DNA from: Clostridium caldaquaticum
GTDB taxonomy: Bacteria; Bacillota; Clostridia; Clostridiales; Clostridiaceae
Reading direction: 5' to 3'
Assembly: GCF_023806125.1 (NCBI RefSeq)
Contig: NZ_JAMSKT010000014.1
Span: forward strand, 1-64,000
Length of the DNA stretch: 64,000 bases
Translations under genes and position numbers: made by a program
Notes under the pieces: model-generated
Databases searched by the model: none
What the model was told of the DNA's origin: nothing
The model's input: only the letters and a program-made list of their open reading frames with translations
Part shown: one piece after another, positions 52,013-61,235 of the stretch
How positions within the stretch are numbered: position 1 is the stretch's first letter
Layout: each line of letters starts with the position of its first letter

Positions 52013-52885
52013 TTAGTTTTTATAAAAAGGTTCTATATGAATAATGAGCTGAATATTTTTATTAATTTTTTCTTTCATTTTCTTTTCCATTTGATGTATT
52101 AAAGAATGAGATTCTTCAATATTCATTTTAGGTTCTATCATAACGTGCATATCAATATAAATATCATTTTCGCTTCCGCGGCTTCTGATTTTGTGTACAT
52201 TTTTTACTTCCTGAAATTCTAATGCTATTTCTTTTATTTTTTCAGTATCAATCATAGCCTTATCAACTAAAATACTGCTGGCTCCTTTAAAAATTTCCCA
52301 GGCGGCATGAAGGACAAAAGCTGAAACAACTAAAGAAGCTATAGGATCTATTATAACAGGGAAGCCGAGTTTAATACAGGCTAAAGTAAAAAGCACACCT
52401 ATAGATACAAATATATCGCTTTTTGTGTGAAGTGAATCTGAAATTAAAATATAGCTGTTTAGTTCTCTTCCTTTTTTATATTCATAATTTGAAACAAAAA
52501 TATTTATACCTAAAGTAATAAGCAGTGTAACAAGGCTTTCAGAAGTAATATGAGGAGTTACAGGTGATAAAAAGCGGTAAAAGGCGTTTATTATAATTTT
52601 GCCTCCAATAAAAAATAACATTATAGCAATAAAAAGTCCTGCCAAGGTTTCAAACTTTTTATGTCCATAAGGATGCTCTTTGTCTACAGGCTTTGCTGCA
52701 AGTCTTATTCCTATTAGTCCTACTATATTTGATGAGCCGTCTGTCAAAGAGTGAAAACCGTCAGCTGTCATACTGGTACTTTTAATTATAGTACCAATTG
52801 TAATTTTTAAAAGTGCTACAGATAAATTTGCAAAAAGTATTAGCCATAAAATTTGCCTGATTTTTGTAAAAATTTTGTCATTCAT
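52013..52885 (-). CDS. Cation diffusion facilitator (CDF) family transporter
   Basis: A 290-residue exporter of divalent metal ions. There are six hydrophobic helices. The metal-site helices read SMTADGFHSLTDGSSNIVGLIG (HxxxD near residue 47) and ILISDSLHTKSDIFVSIGV (HxxxD again). PYGHKKFETLA lies in the loop, and the cytoplasmic ferredoxin-like dimer domain ends IQLIIHIEPF. Likely substrates are Mn, Zn or Fe. Start ATG 52885 follows AAAGGAG; sequence further upstream is not needed. Three copies of a palindrome lie upstream. Confidence 0.9.
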   Translation of the reverse strand: MNDKIFTKIRQILWLILFANLSVALLKITIGTIIKSTSMTADGFHSLTDGSSNIVGLIGIRLAAKPVDKEHPYGHKKFETLAGLFIAIMLFFIGGKIIINAFYRFLSPVTPHITSESLVTLLITLGINIFVSNYEYKKGRELNSYILISDSLHTKSDIFVSIGVLFTLACIKLGFPVIIDPIASLVVSAFVLHAAWEIFKGASSILVDKAMIDTEKIKEIALEFQEVKNVHKIRSRGSENDIYIDMHVMIEPKMNIEESHSLIHQMEKKMKEKINKNIQLIIHIEPFYKN

Positions 52886-52961
52886 TATATTTGTGTCTCC
52901 TTTATTTTTCAAATGATAATAAAAATATATGCTGAAGTTCAAACAAGTGTTACAGAAACCT

Positions 52962-53152
52962 ATTATCAATTGATAATAATATCCATATACAATATAAAGA
53001 ATATGTTAAATAAACGATTTTGTATAAATATTCAATAATTTTGCATAAAAATTATCAATTGATAAAAAACATGAATTGATTGTAACACTAAAATCACGTA
53101 AAGTAAATATATTTTTAAAATTATCAAAGAGATATTTATTATCAATTGAAAA
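52962..53152. promoter_or_regulatory. Three copies of a 14-base palindrome (operator candidate)
   Basis: TTATCAATTGATAA occurs at 52963-52976 (as a perfect 16-base palindrome 52962-52977) and at 53052-53065. A third, TTATCAATTGAAAA, is at 53139-53152. They stand 78 to about 270 bases upstream of the CDF start, in the divergent gap with the MazG-like gene. The spacing suggests cooperative binding by a dimeric regulator. The rest of 52886-53344 is AT-rich with no other recognisable element. Confidence 0.55.
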
Positions 53153-53344
53153 TGCATTACGCATAATTATAGATTTCATTAAGGAATTAATATCATAAAT
53201 ATATATAAACCTGATGCTGTAGACAAAGGGTTATTGCATAAATTGCTAAAAATAACTAAAATAGATGTATAGAGTGTTGTAAACTTATTCTTGTCAATAC
53301 ATATAGATATATAGGGGATAAATAAATTTCGGGAGTGTGTGCAG

Positions 53345-53662
53345 ATGAAAAGAGATGAGTTTAATATAATGTCAAATATAAAGATAATTGAACAGCTGAA
53401 AGCAGAACTTCTTTGCATAATAGGAGATTTTTTTAAACTGCTTACAAAGGGAAGCAATGTAGCTCATGATGCTATATTAGATTGTATTTCTGGGGCAATA
53501 ATAGTATTATATATACTTGCAGAAAGATTAGGTTATTCTTTTAATGCAGTAGATGAAAGCATGAAGAAAAAGTTAAAATTAGGTATAGTTGAGGAAGATA
53601 GTATAGAAAAACAGGGCAGAGATTTAAGCAGACTTTATACTCACATAAAAGAAAGAAACTAG
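53345..53662 (+). CDS. MazG-like family protein
   Basis: A 105-residue all-helical protein with an E-x2-E/D-type pattern (EQLKAELLCIIGDFFKLLTKG...AHDAILDCISGAIIVLYILAERLG). It resembles the small clostridial MazG-like family, whose larger relatives hydrolyse NTP pyrophosphate. Its substrate is unknown, and the classical EExxE...D motif is only partly visible. ATG 53345 with GGGAGTG ahead is preferred to GTG 53339. It lies 10 bases before yybS, an order common in clostridia. Confidence 0.7.
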   Translation: MKRDEFNIMSNIKIIEQLKAELLCIIGDFFKLLTKGSNVAHDAILDCISGAIIVLYILAERLGYSFNAVDESMKKKLKLGIVEEDSIEKQGRDLSRLYTHIKERN

Positions 53663-53672
53663 TGGAGGATTT

Positions 53673-54674
53673 ATGGAAAACAGGAAATATAATACAAAAT
53701 CAACGGTTGAAGCTGGACTTATATCAGGTATAATTATAGTACTGATGCTTATAACAGGATATGTTCCTGTTATATCTTTCATGGGTACCCTTCTGCTGCC
53801 GATACCTGTAGCACTTTTATATATAAGGCATAGTATAAAGGTTACACTTACGGCTGTAGCAGCAAGTTTTATAATTACAGCAGTTATATTTAATCCTATA
53901 AGTGCTCTGCTTTCTGCAATTTCTTTTGCAGCAGTAGGGATTACAATGGGATATTGTATTAAAAAGGATAAGAGCTCTAATACAATAATAGCTTTACTAA
54001 CAGCTGTATCTTTAGCAGTATCTATAGTAACAATTATTTTGTCTATAATGCTTATACAAAAGACAACTATTGTTCAGTTTTTTACTAAAACTATAAATGA
54101 CCTTAATGAAACTATTAAAGAGTCTGTTGAAATGGCTAAAAGCTTTTATGCAAGTGCAGGTATGAGCAAAGAGCAGCTGGCACAAATAGATACAGTTTTT
54201 GGTAGTTTAAATGCAGATTTTATCGTTAATGCTTTTGGGGCAATAATGATTATGCAGGCTTTTTTTTCAGCTCTAATGAATTATATTGTAGCAAAAGCTA
54301 TACTTAAAAGATTAGGTTATAATGTTAAGAGAATAGTTCCTTTTACTGAAATTTATATGCCTAATGTAACAGGAATGCTTTTTATTCTTCCCACTATTGT
54401 TGGAATGCTTATTCAAAGAAAAAATCCAGCTATAGGAAAGCCTGTTTTGGTTTCCGGGCAGTATTTAATGAGTTATGCATTTATGTTGATAGGACTTTCT
54501 GTAGTTACATATTTTCTTAAAAATAGATTTAACTTAAGAAAAGGTGTAATGGTTTTGATAATATTATTTACAATATTCAATCCATTATTTATGAATATAT
54601 ACATATTCATAGGATTAGCTGATATGTTGTTTGATTTTAGAAAAATAAATCCGCACAGAATTCCAATAAGATAG
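53673..54674 (+). CDS. yybS: YybS family membrane protein (DUF2232)
   Basis: A 333-residue protein with about eight hydrophobic helices, beginning KSTVEAGLISGIIIVLMLITGYVPVISFMGTLLLPIPVALLYIRH, the DUF2232 start. The function is unknown. In Bacillus and Clostridium it is always just upstream of gdpP and rplI, as here. GTGGAGG lies ahead of ATG 53673. Confidence 0.88.
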   Translation: MENRKYNTKSTVEAGLISGIIIVLMLITGYVPVISFMGTLLLPIPVALLYIRHSIKVTLTAVAASFIITAVIFNPISALLSAISFAAVGITMGYCIKKDKSSNTIIALLTAVSLAVSIVTIILSIMLIQKTTIVQFFTKTINDLNETIKESVEMAKSFYASAGMSKEQLAQIDTVFGSLNADFIVNAFGAIMIMQAFFSALMNYIVAKAILKRLGYNVKRIVPFTEIYMPNVTGMLFILPTIVGMLIQRKNPAIGKPVLVSGQYLMSYAFMLIGLSVVTYFLKNRFNLRKGVMVLIILFTIFNPLFMNIYIFIGLADMLFDFRKINPHRIPIR

Positions 54675-54688
54675 CTGGAGGCTTTATA

Positions 54689-56680
54689 ATGGATAATAAA
54701 TATAAAAATTTCAGTACCAGCAACGCTCTTTATATGATAATAATAGCTTTAGCCATTGTTGTTATGTTTTTATACGGTCATTTTATCATAGGTTTTATTG
54801 CCCTAGCTGTATATGCTGTCCTTTTAGTTTATAATATAGATAGGTCAAGAGTAAAAAAGGATGAATGGAAAAAGTTTATTGAGGATTTTTCATCACAATT
54901 AGATATTGCAACCAGAAGCACTCTTATTAAGCTGCCTTTTCCTCTCATTATAGTAGGAGACAATGGAAACATTGTATGGTATAATCAAAATGCTTCTGCT
55001 ATGCTTGAAGGTGAAAGTGTTCTTGGATTTAATATAACTACATTAATAAGCGACTTTAATATTAAGCAGGTTTTAAATGAAAAGAAAAATGGTTATAAAC
55101 ATATAAACATAAAGAATAAATATTATGATATATTTACAAGCATAGTAAATACTTCTGAAAATAAGAGTAAAAAAGACAGAATAGTGCTTTTATACTTTTA
55201 TGACGTAACAGAGCAGGTAAATATACAAAAAGAGATAGATGATAACAAAACCTCAGTAATGCTTATAGAGGTGGATAATTTAGATGATGTTGTAAAATCT
55301 ACAGAAGAAGATAAGAGGCCCCATTTGATTGCTGATATTGAGAGGACTTTAAACAATTATGGTCAGAGTCTTAATGCTATTTTTAAAAAGTATTCAAGCA
55401 GCAAGTATATATTAGTAACTCAGGACAAGTTCATTCAAAGTGAGATGGAAAAGAAATTTGATATACTTGATACTGTAAGAGAGATAAATCAAGGCAACAC
55501 TTTAGCTGTTACTTTAAGTATAGGGGTAGGAAGGGAAGGGAGTACAGCATTTGAAAATAATGATTTTGCTGTAACTGCTAAAGAACTGGCTCTAGGTCGA
55601 GGGGGCGATCAGGTAGTTGTAAAATCTGGAGAAAAGTTCTCTTTTTATGGGGGAAAAACTAAAGAAGTTGAAAAGAGAACTAAGGTTAGAGCAAGAGTTA
55701 TTGCGCATGCTTTAGTAGATTTAATAAATGGAAGCAGAAATGTATTTGTAATGGGACATAAAAACCCAGATACAGATTGTTTAGGTGCTGCCATAGGAAT
55801 AAACAGTGCTGTGAAACTTTTAAATAAGCCTTGTTATATAATTTTGGAAGGTAAAATTTCAGCAGTAAAAGGTATGCTTGAAAAATTCAAAGATGATGCG
55901 GATTATGCTGATACCTTTGTAAGTAGTGAAGATTGCAGACAAAACTTAAGCGAAGATAGTTTACTTATTATAGTAGACGTCCATAATAAAGGATATATTC
56001 TTGATGCTGAGCTTGCAAAGGAATTTAAAAAAGTAGTAATTATCGATCACCATAGAAGGCTTGCTGATGTAGTTGAGGGGGCACTGCTTACTTATATAGA
56101 GACATATGCTTCATCAACTTCAGAGCTTGTTACAGAAATGCTTCCTTATATGGTTGAGAATCCTAAAATAAAGCCTGTTGAAGCTGAAGCTCTTCTTGCA
56201 GGTATCTGTGTAGATACAAAGAATTTTTACTTTAAAACAGGAGTAAGAACCTTTGAAGCTGCAGGATTTTTAAGAAAACTTGGTGCAGACACCATTGATA
56301 TAAAGAAGATGTTTACGGAAAATCTGGATACTTATCTCAAAAAAGCTGAAATAATTAAGTCAGCAGAGGTAGTAAATGGCATAGCTATAGCCACCTGCCC
56401 GCCTGAAATAGAAGATACTGTATTGGCTGCACAAGCAGCGGACGAACTGCTAAATATTACAGGTATTCAAGCATCATTTGTTTTTGTTAAAATAGATGAT
56501 GAAATATTTATAAGCGGTAGGTCCCTAAGTGATGTCAATGTACAGTTAATTCTGGAATCCCTAGGGGGAGGAGGGCACATGAATATAGCTGGTGCTAAAC
56601 TAGATGGCTTGTCTTTAGAAGAGGCTGCAGAAAAACTAAAAGATGCTATTGACAAATACTTAAGGGAAGGTGAAAAATAA
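54689..56680 (+). CDS. gdpP: Cyclic-di-AMP phosphodiesterase GdpP
   Basis: A membrane-bound DHH-DHHA1 enzyme that cleaves c-di-AMP, controlling osmolyte and cell-wall homeostasis. It is 663 residues: two helices (14-34, 36-48), a PAS domain (~75-175), a degenerate GGDEF (~180-300), then DHH motifs [28 protein letters not shown] and VIIDHHRR, and DHHA1 with [11 protein letters not shown]. All catalytic motifs are intact. AGCTGGAGG precedes ATG 54689, and the stop overlaps the rplI start by one base. Confidence 0.95.
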   Translation: MDNKYKNFSTSNALYMIIIALAIVVMFLYGHFIIGFIALAVYAVLLVYNIDRSRVKKDEWKKFIEDFSSQLDIATRSTLIKLPFPLIIVGDNGNIVWYNQNASAMLEGESVLGFNITTLISDFNIKQVLNEKKNGYKHINIKNKYYDIFTSIVNTSENKSKKDRIVLLYFYDVTEQVNIQKEIDDNKTSVMLIEVDNLDDVVKSTEEDKRPHLIADIERTLNNYGQSLNAIFKKYSSSKYILVTQDKFIQSEMEKKFDILDTVREINQGNTLAVTLSIGVGREGSTAFENNDFAVTAKELALGRGGDQVVVKSGEKFSFYGGKTKEVEKRTKVRARVIAHALVDLINGSRNVFVMGHKNPDTDCLGAAIGINSAVKLLNKPCYIILEGKISAVKGMLEKFKDDADYADTFVSSEDCRQNLSEDSLLIIVDVHNKGYILDAELAKEFKKVVIIDHHRRLADVVEGALLTYIETYASSTSELVTEMLPYMVENPKIKPVEAEALLAGICVDTKNFYFKTGVRTFEAAGFLRKLGADTIDIKKMFTENLDTYLKKAEIIKSAEVVNGIAIATCPPEIEDTVLAAQAADELLNITGIQASFVFVKIDDEIFISGRSLSDVNVQLILESLGGGGHMNIAGAKLDGLSLEEAAEKLKDAIDKYLREGEK

Positions 56681-57126
56681 TGAAAGTTATATTATTAGCT
56701 GATGTTAAAGGAATAGGTAAGAAAGGTGAGGTTGTAAATGCTTCTGATGGATATGCAAGAAACTTTTTATTTCCTAGGAAACTTGCACAAGAAGCTACAG
56801 AAGCCAATTTGAATGTTTTAAATCAAAAGAAGGAAGCTGAAAGAAGAAAAAAATTAGCTGAAACAGAAGCAGCTCAAAAGCTGGCTGATGAACTTAAAGG
56901 AAAAGAAGTTAAAATAATGGCTAAGTCAGGAGAAAATGGAAGGCTTTTCGGCTCTATAACAAGTAAGGATATAGCAGATGTAATAAATGCTAAGTATAAA
57001 GTAAATATTGATAAGAAAAAAGTAATTGTAGATGCTATAAGAACTCTTGGAACTTATGAGGTTGAAGTGAAGCTTTATCCTGAAGTGTCTACAAAGCTTA
57101 AGGTTGTTATAGCTGAGCAAAAGTAA
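56680..57126 (+). CDS. rplI: Ribosomal protein L9
   Basis: A 50S subunit protein of 148 residues. The N-terminal rRNA-binding domain is [37 protein letters not shown] central alpha-helix follows (55-80), and the C-terminal domain has [20 protein letters not shown]. It begins on the last base of gdpP, and both are near dnaB, as in most Firmicutes. Confidence 0.97.
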   Translation: MKVILLADVKGIGKKGEVVNASDGYARNFLFPRKLAQEATEANLNVLNQKKEAERRKKLAETEAAQKLADELKGKEVKIMAKSGENGRLFGSITSKDIADVINAKYKVNIDKKKVIVDAIRTLGTYEVEVKLYPEVSTKLKVVIAEQK

Positions 57127-57171
57127 ACTTACTTCACTCCTGAAACTAGTTGTACTAGAGGGGGAAAACCA

Positions 57172-59064
57172 ATGAAATCACATTTTGAAATAGATACTAG
57201 TTTCAATGAAGAAAAATTAAAAAGTATACCTATAGAATCTCAAATAGATGTATTATTTCAGGTTATCAATAAAGTGCTTGATGAGGGTGCTGTAAGGGCA
57301 AGAATTGCTAAATTTAAGCTTCAAAAGCATATTCACAGCGGTGATATATATAGAAGAATTTATGCATTAAATAAAATAGTCAGCGATGGAAAAGGCATAT
57401 CTACTATTCCAAGTGAAAGCAATATTCATGAAATTCTTGCTGATACAAACAAATGGATTGCTGAAGCTGTTGCTAGAAGACATGTGCAGAATGAAATAGA
57501 AAAAGAAGTTGAGAGAGCACTTATTCAAAGACAGGATAAATATATTGAGGAAATCAGGCTTAACATTGTTAAAAAGCAAAAAGGACCTGAAAATGCAAAA
57601 ACACTAAAAAAATATGCTCAGCTTGAAGTGCTTGATTCTAAAAAGCTTACTAAGAGTATTCAGTCTCTTTTAAGACCAGATTGTTTTGAGGAAATAGTAG
57701 GACAAGAAAGAGCTATTAAGTCTCTTTTATCAAAGATGGCTTCACCTTATCCTCAGCATATTATACTTTATGGTCCTCCTGGGGTAGGAAAAACTACTGC
57801 AGCAAGACTTGCACTTGAGGAGGCAAAAAAACTAAAGCATACTCCTTTTAAGGAAGATGCTAAATTTGTTGAGGTAGATGGAACTACATTAAGATGGGAT
57901 CCAAGAGAGATAACAAATCCTCTTTTAGGTTCAGTTCATGATCCTATTTACCAGGGAAGCAAGAGGGATTTGGCTGAAGTAGGAGTACCAGAGCCAAAAC
58001 CAGGACTTGTTACAGAGGCTCACGGTGGAGTTTTATTTATAGATGAAATTGGGGAGCTTGATGAAATTCTTCAAAACAAACTATTAAAAGTATTGGAAGA
58101 CAAGAGAGTTGAGTTTTCATCTTCTTATTATGATCCAGATGATGAAGGAACTCCAAAATATATAAAGTATCTTTTTGAAAAAGGTGCACCAGCAGATTTT
58201 GTTCTTATTGGTGCTACAACAAGAGAGCCGAGTGAAATTAATCCAGCTCTTCGTTCAAGATGTACTGAAGTTTATTTTGAGCCATTATCTTCAAAGGAAA
58301 TAGAAAGAATTGTAGAAAATGCAGCAAACAAGCTTAATATAGAGTTAGAAGCTGGGGTAGCTGAGATGATAAGCAGATACACCATAGAGGGAAGAAAAGC
58401 TGTAAATATTTTAGCTGATGTCTATAGTTATGTTTTATATAACAAAAATAAAGGTGAAAAAATAAAGCTGACTATTAATGATGTTAAGGAAGTAGCAGCT
58501 ATAAGCAGACTAACTCCTTATGAAGAAGTCGGCAAAGAAAATGAGAAGGAAGTAGGACATGTATATGGCTTGGGGGTAAGCGGATATATAGGTTCAACTA
58601 TTGAAATAGAAGCGGCAGTATTTGAAGCAAAGGAAAAAGGCAGCGGTCAGGTCAGATTTAATGATACTGCAGGAAGTATGGCGAAGGATTCCGTATTTAA
58701 TGCTGCTTCAGTTATTAGAAAGATAACAGATAAAGATATAAAAGATTACGATATACATGTAAATGTTATAGGCGGTGGAAATATTGATGGTCCATCTGCT
58801 GGTGCGGCTATAACTGTTTGTATCATAAGTGCTCTTTTAAACAAACCTTTAAGACAGGATGTTGCAATTACTGGTGAAATATCCTTAAGAGGAAAGATTA
58901 AGCCTGTTGGCGGGATTTTTGAAAAAGTGTATGGAGCAAGAAGAAAAGGAATCAGGCTTGTAATTGTGCCTAAGGATAATTTGAAAGAAGTTCCCAAAGG
59001 ACTTACTGATATTGAAGTTAAAGCTGTAGAAACTATTGAAGAATTAATGGAATTGGTTTTTTAA
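57172..59064 (+). CDS. lonC: Lon-type ATP-dependent protease LonC
   Basis: A cytoplasmic AAA+ protease of 630 residues. It lacks the LonA N-domain and instead has a unique ~170-residue N-terminal helical region. The AAA module shows YGPPGVGKTTAA and VLFIDEIGELDE, with an insertion of EDKRVEFSSSYYDPDDEGTPKYIKYLF. The protease domain carries the Ser-Lys dyad: Ser in GGGNIDGPSAGAAI and Lys in GKIKPVGGIFEKVYGARRKGI. The gene sits between rplI and dnaB in clostridia. AGGGGGA is just ahead of ATG 57172. Confidence 0.93.
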   Translation: MKSHFEIDTSFNEEKLKSIPIESQIDVLFQVINKVLDEGAVRARIAKFKLQKHIHSGDIYRRIYALNKIVSDGKGISTIPSESNIHEILADTNKWIAEAVARRHVQNEIEKEVERALIQRQDKYIEEIRLNIVKKQKGPENAKTLKKYAQLEVLDSKKLTKSIQSLLRPDCFEEIVGQERAIKSLLSKMASPYPQHIILYGPPGVGKTTAARLALEEAKKLKHTPFKEDAKFVEVDGTTLRWDPREITNPLLGSVHDPIYQGSKRDLAEVGVPEPKPGLVTEAHGGVLFIDEIGELDEILQNKLLKVLEDKRVEFSSSYYDPDDEGTPKYIKYLFEKGAPADFVLIGATTREPSEINPALRSRCTEVYFEPLSSKEIERIVENAANKLNIELEAGVAEMISRYTIEGRKAVNILADVYSYVLYNKNKGEKIKLTINDVKEVAAISRLTPYEEVGKENEKEVGHVYGLGVSGYIGSTIEIEAAVFEAKEKGSGQVRFNDTAGSMAKDSVFNAASVIRKITDKDIKDYDIHVNVIGGGNIDGPSAGAAITVCIISALLNKPLRQDVAITGEISLRGKIKPVGGIFEKVYGARRKGIRLVIVPKDNLKEVPKGLTDIEVKAVETIEELMELVF

Positions 59065-59100
59065 TTAACTTGTTATAGTTAAAGGGAGGCACTTAAAAGT

Positions 59101-60441
59101 ATGGATACTACACCTCTTAGAAGTTTACCTCACAATATAGAAGCTGAACAATGGGTTTTAGGTTCCATGCTTAAAGAAAAAACTTCCATAGCACAGGCTG
59201 TGGAAGTTTTAAAAAGTGAGGATTTTTATAGAGATGCTCATAAAATACTCTTTAATACAATGCTTGATTTGTTTCAAAAAGATACTCCTGTAGATATGGT
59301 TACTCTTGCTAATGAGCTAGCTTCTTCTCAAAAGCTTGAAGCAGTTGGAGGAGTAACTTATATAAGTGAAATATATTCTACAGCAATTTCTACAGCAAAT
59401 GTAAGCTCCTACATAAGAATAGTTTCCGAAAAAGCTATGCTTAGAAAGCTTATAAGGGCTTCTACGGAAATAATTGAGGACAGTTACAATAAGCAGGATA
59501 ATGTAGAAGGAGTTTTAGACTCTGCAGAGCAGAAAATATTTAATATTGCAGATAAGAGAAATACAGCAGATTTCGAGCCCATGAGTGTAGTGCTTGAAAG
59601 AGGTTTTTTAGAGATAGAAAGGCTTTTTAATAACAAAGGACAGATTACAGGAGTTCCTTCCGGTTTTCCTGATTTAGATGCTAAAACTTCCGGTTTTCAA
59701 AAGGGGGATATGGTACTTATAGCTGCAAGACCATCCATGGGAAAAACTACTTTTGCTTTAAACCTTGCTCAGCATGCAGCCTTAAGAGCAGGGAAAAGCA
59801 TAGCTATCTTTTCCTTGGAAATGTCAAAAGAACAGCTTGCTTATAAGCTTCTCTGTGCTGAAGCTAATGTAGATATGCTTAAGTTAAGAACAGGTAACCT
59901 AGACGACAAAGACTGGGAAAACATAGCTAAAGCTTCAGGACCTCTTGCAGCAGCTAAAATATTTATAGATGATACTGCTGGTGTTTCAGTAATGGAAATG
60001 CGTTCAAAGTGCAGAAGATTAAAGCTTGAACATGGTATAGATATGATACTTATAGATTACCTTCAGCTTATGAGCGGAAGCAATTCTGAAAGCAGGCAGC
60101 AGGAAGTTTCTGAAATATCACGTTCTATAAAAGCACTGGCAAAAGAAATGCAGTGTCCGGTTATAGCACTATCACAGCTGTCTCGTGCTCCAGAGCAAAG
60201 AGCAGACCACAGACCAATGCTTTCAGACCTTAGAGAGTCAGGTTCCATTGAGCAGGACGCTGACCTTGTAATGTTTTTATACAGAGATGAATACTATAAT
60301 AAAGAAACAGAAGAAAAAAACGTAGCAGAATGTATTATAGCAAAACAAAGAAACGGTCCTACAGGAACTGTTAAGCTTGCATGGCTTGGACAATACAGTA
60401 AGTTTGGAAGTCTTGATACTGTGCATCGTGAAGAATATTAA
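59101..60441 (+). CDS. dnaB: Replicative DNA helicase DnaB (DnaC in Bacillus)
   Basis: A hexameric helicase that opens the replication fork. It is 446 residues. The N-terminal domain (PHNIEAEQWVLGSMLKE) is followed by the RecA-like core with Walker A RPSMGKTTFALN, Walker B MILIDYLQLM and LSDLRESGSIEQDADLVMFLYRD. No intein or split. AAAGGGAGG precedes ATG 59101, and a terminator and tRNA-Thr follow. Confidence 0.97.
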   Translation: MDTTPLRSLPHNIEAEQWVLGSMLKEKTSIAQAVEVLKSEDFYRDAHKILFNTMLDLFQKDTPVDMVTLANELASSQKLEAVGGVTYISEIYSTAISTANVSSYIRIVSEKAMLRKLIRASTEIIEDSYNKQDNVEGVLDSAEQKIFNIADKRNTADFEPMSVVLERGFLEIERLFNNKGQITGVPSGFPDLDAKTSGFQKGDMVLIAARPSMGKTTFALNLAQHAALRAGKSIAIFSLEMSKEQLAYKLLCAEANVDMLKLRTGNLDDKDWENIAKASGPLAAAKIFIDDTAGVSVMEMRSKCRRLKLEHGIDMILIDYLQLMSGSNSESRQQEVSEISRSIKALAKEMQCPVIALSQLSRAPEQRADHRPMLSDLRESGSIEQDADLVMFLYRDEYYNKETEEKNVAECIIAKQRNGPTGTVKLAWLGQYSKFGSLDTVHREEY

Positions 60442-60446
60442 GTGTT

Positions 60447-60490
60447 GGACACATTGAAGATTTATTAAATCTTTTATGTGTTCATTTTTT
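60447..60490 (+). terminator. Terminator after dnaB
   Basis: GACACAT...ATGTGTTC encloses AAGATTT (60457-60463) with AAATCTT (60467-60473), followed by ATTTTTT. Confidence 0.75.
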
Positions 60491-60543
60491 AAATATCTTG
60501 AAAATTTTCGAAACAGATGGTAATATTTAGCTATAGATATTAT

Positions 60544-60619
60544 GCTCCTGTAGCTCAGCTGGCAGAGCAACTGATTCGTAATCAGTAGGTCGTGGGTTCA
60601 AGTCCCATCGGGAGCTCCA
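60544..60619 (+). tRNA. tRNA-Thr (CGT)
   Basis: The acceptor GCTCCTG pairs with CGGGAGC. The loop TTCGTAA between ACTGA and TCAGT gives CGT, reading ACG. CCA is encoded. Confidence 0.95.
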
Positions 60620-60698
60620 ATTTTTCTAAATATTTTATAAAACTTAGTCATAGTAACCCATTTTCCTTCATATATTCATAAGTAGGAGGTGGGTTTTT

Positions 60699-61202
60699 AT
60701 GTATAGAACGAGGATTTGTAATAAGTGTGATAATAATAAGTTTTTAGTTGTTCCAGATGGTGTTTCATTTAAGGTTGAATGTTCGCATTGTCATGATGTA
60801 AAGGAAACTTTTCAACTAGATGGAAAAATGGTAGTTCCTGAATGCGATAAATGCGGCTGCAGTTTATTCAAGTTTAGAGAAAAAGAGAAGGAAAACTCCA
60901 TTGAGATAGATTTTGTATGTGCAGAATGTGGAGAACGTGCTTCTTACATATACATTGACGATGAAGGCAGGGAAGTTACCCTTGAAAAAAGAACTTTGCT
61001 GGATATGAAAAAATTTATATTAAATATTAACGACAGATTGTATAATATTGAATTTGGAGTGAGCGGCTTAAGGGCTTTAGAGTATGAAACTATGGATTTA
61101 GATGAATTAAACAGCACTTTAAACAGAATAACAGATGAGTTAAATTCAATAAAAAATGAAATCGAAGTTATAGATATGAGAATTAAAAAATTAAATATTT
61201 AA
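60699..61202 (+). CDS. Double zinc-ribbon protein with C-terminal coiled coil, unknown function
   Basis: A 167-residue protein that I cannot assign to a named family. Four CxxC pairs (CNKC at 8-11, CSHC at 29-32, CDKC, then CAEC) make two zinc ribbons over residues 1-85. From about 110 to the end runs a charged helix with heptad-like leucines (LDELNSTLNRITDELNSIKNEIEVIDMRIKKLNI). The layout suggests a protein- or nucleic-acid-binding adaptor. AGGAGGTGGG precedes ATG 60699. It is single and flanked by a tRNA and a convergent transporter. Confidence 0.6.
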   Translation: MYRTRICNKCDNNKFLVVPDGVSFKVECSHCHDVKETFQLDGKMVVPECDKCGCSLFKFREKEKENSIEIDFVCAECGERASYIYIDDEGREVTLEKRTLLDMKKFILNINDRLYNIEFGVSGLRALEYETMDLDELNSTLNRITDELNSIKNEIEVIDMRIKKLNI

Positions 61203-61208
61203 TTAAAA

Positions 61209-61235
61209 AGCTGCAGGGGATATCCCCTGCAGTTT
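61209..61235. terminator. Palindromic bidirectional terminator
   Basis: CTGCAGGGGATATCCCCTGC with AG (61211-61232) is a perfect 22-base palindrome with A-run upstream and TTT downstream. It separates two convergent genes. Confidence 0.8.
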
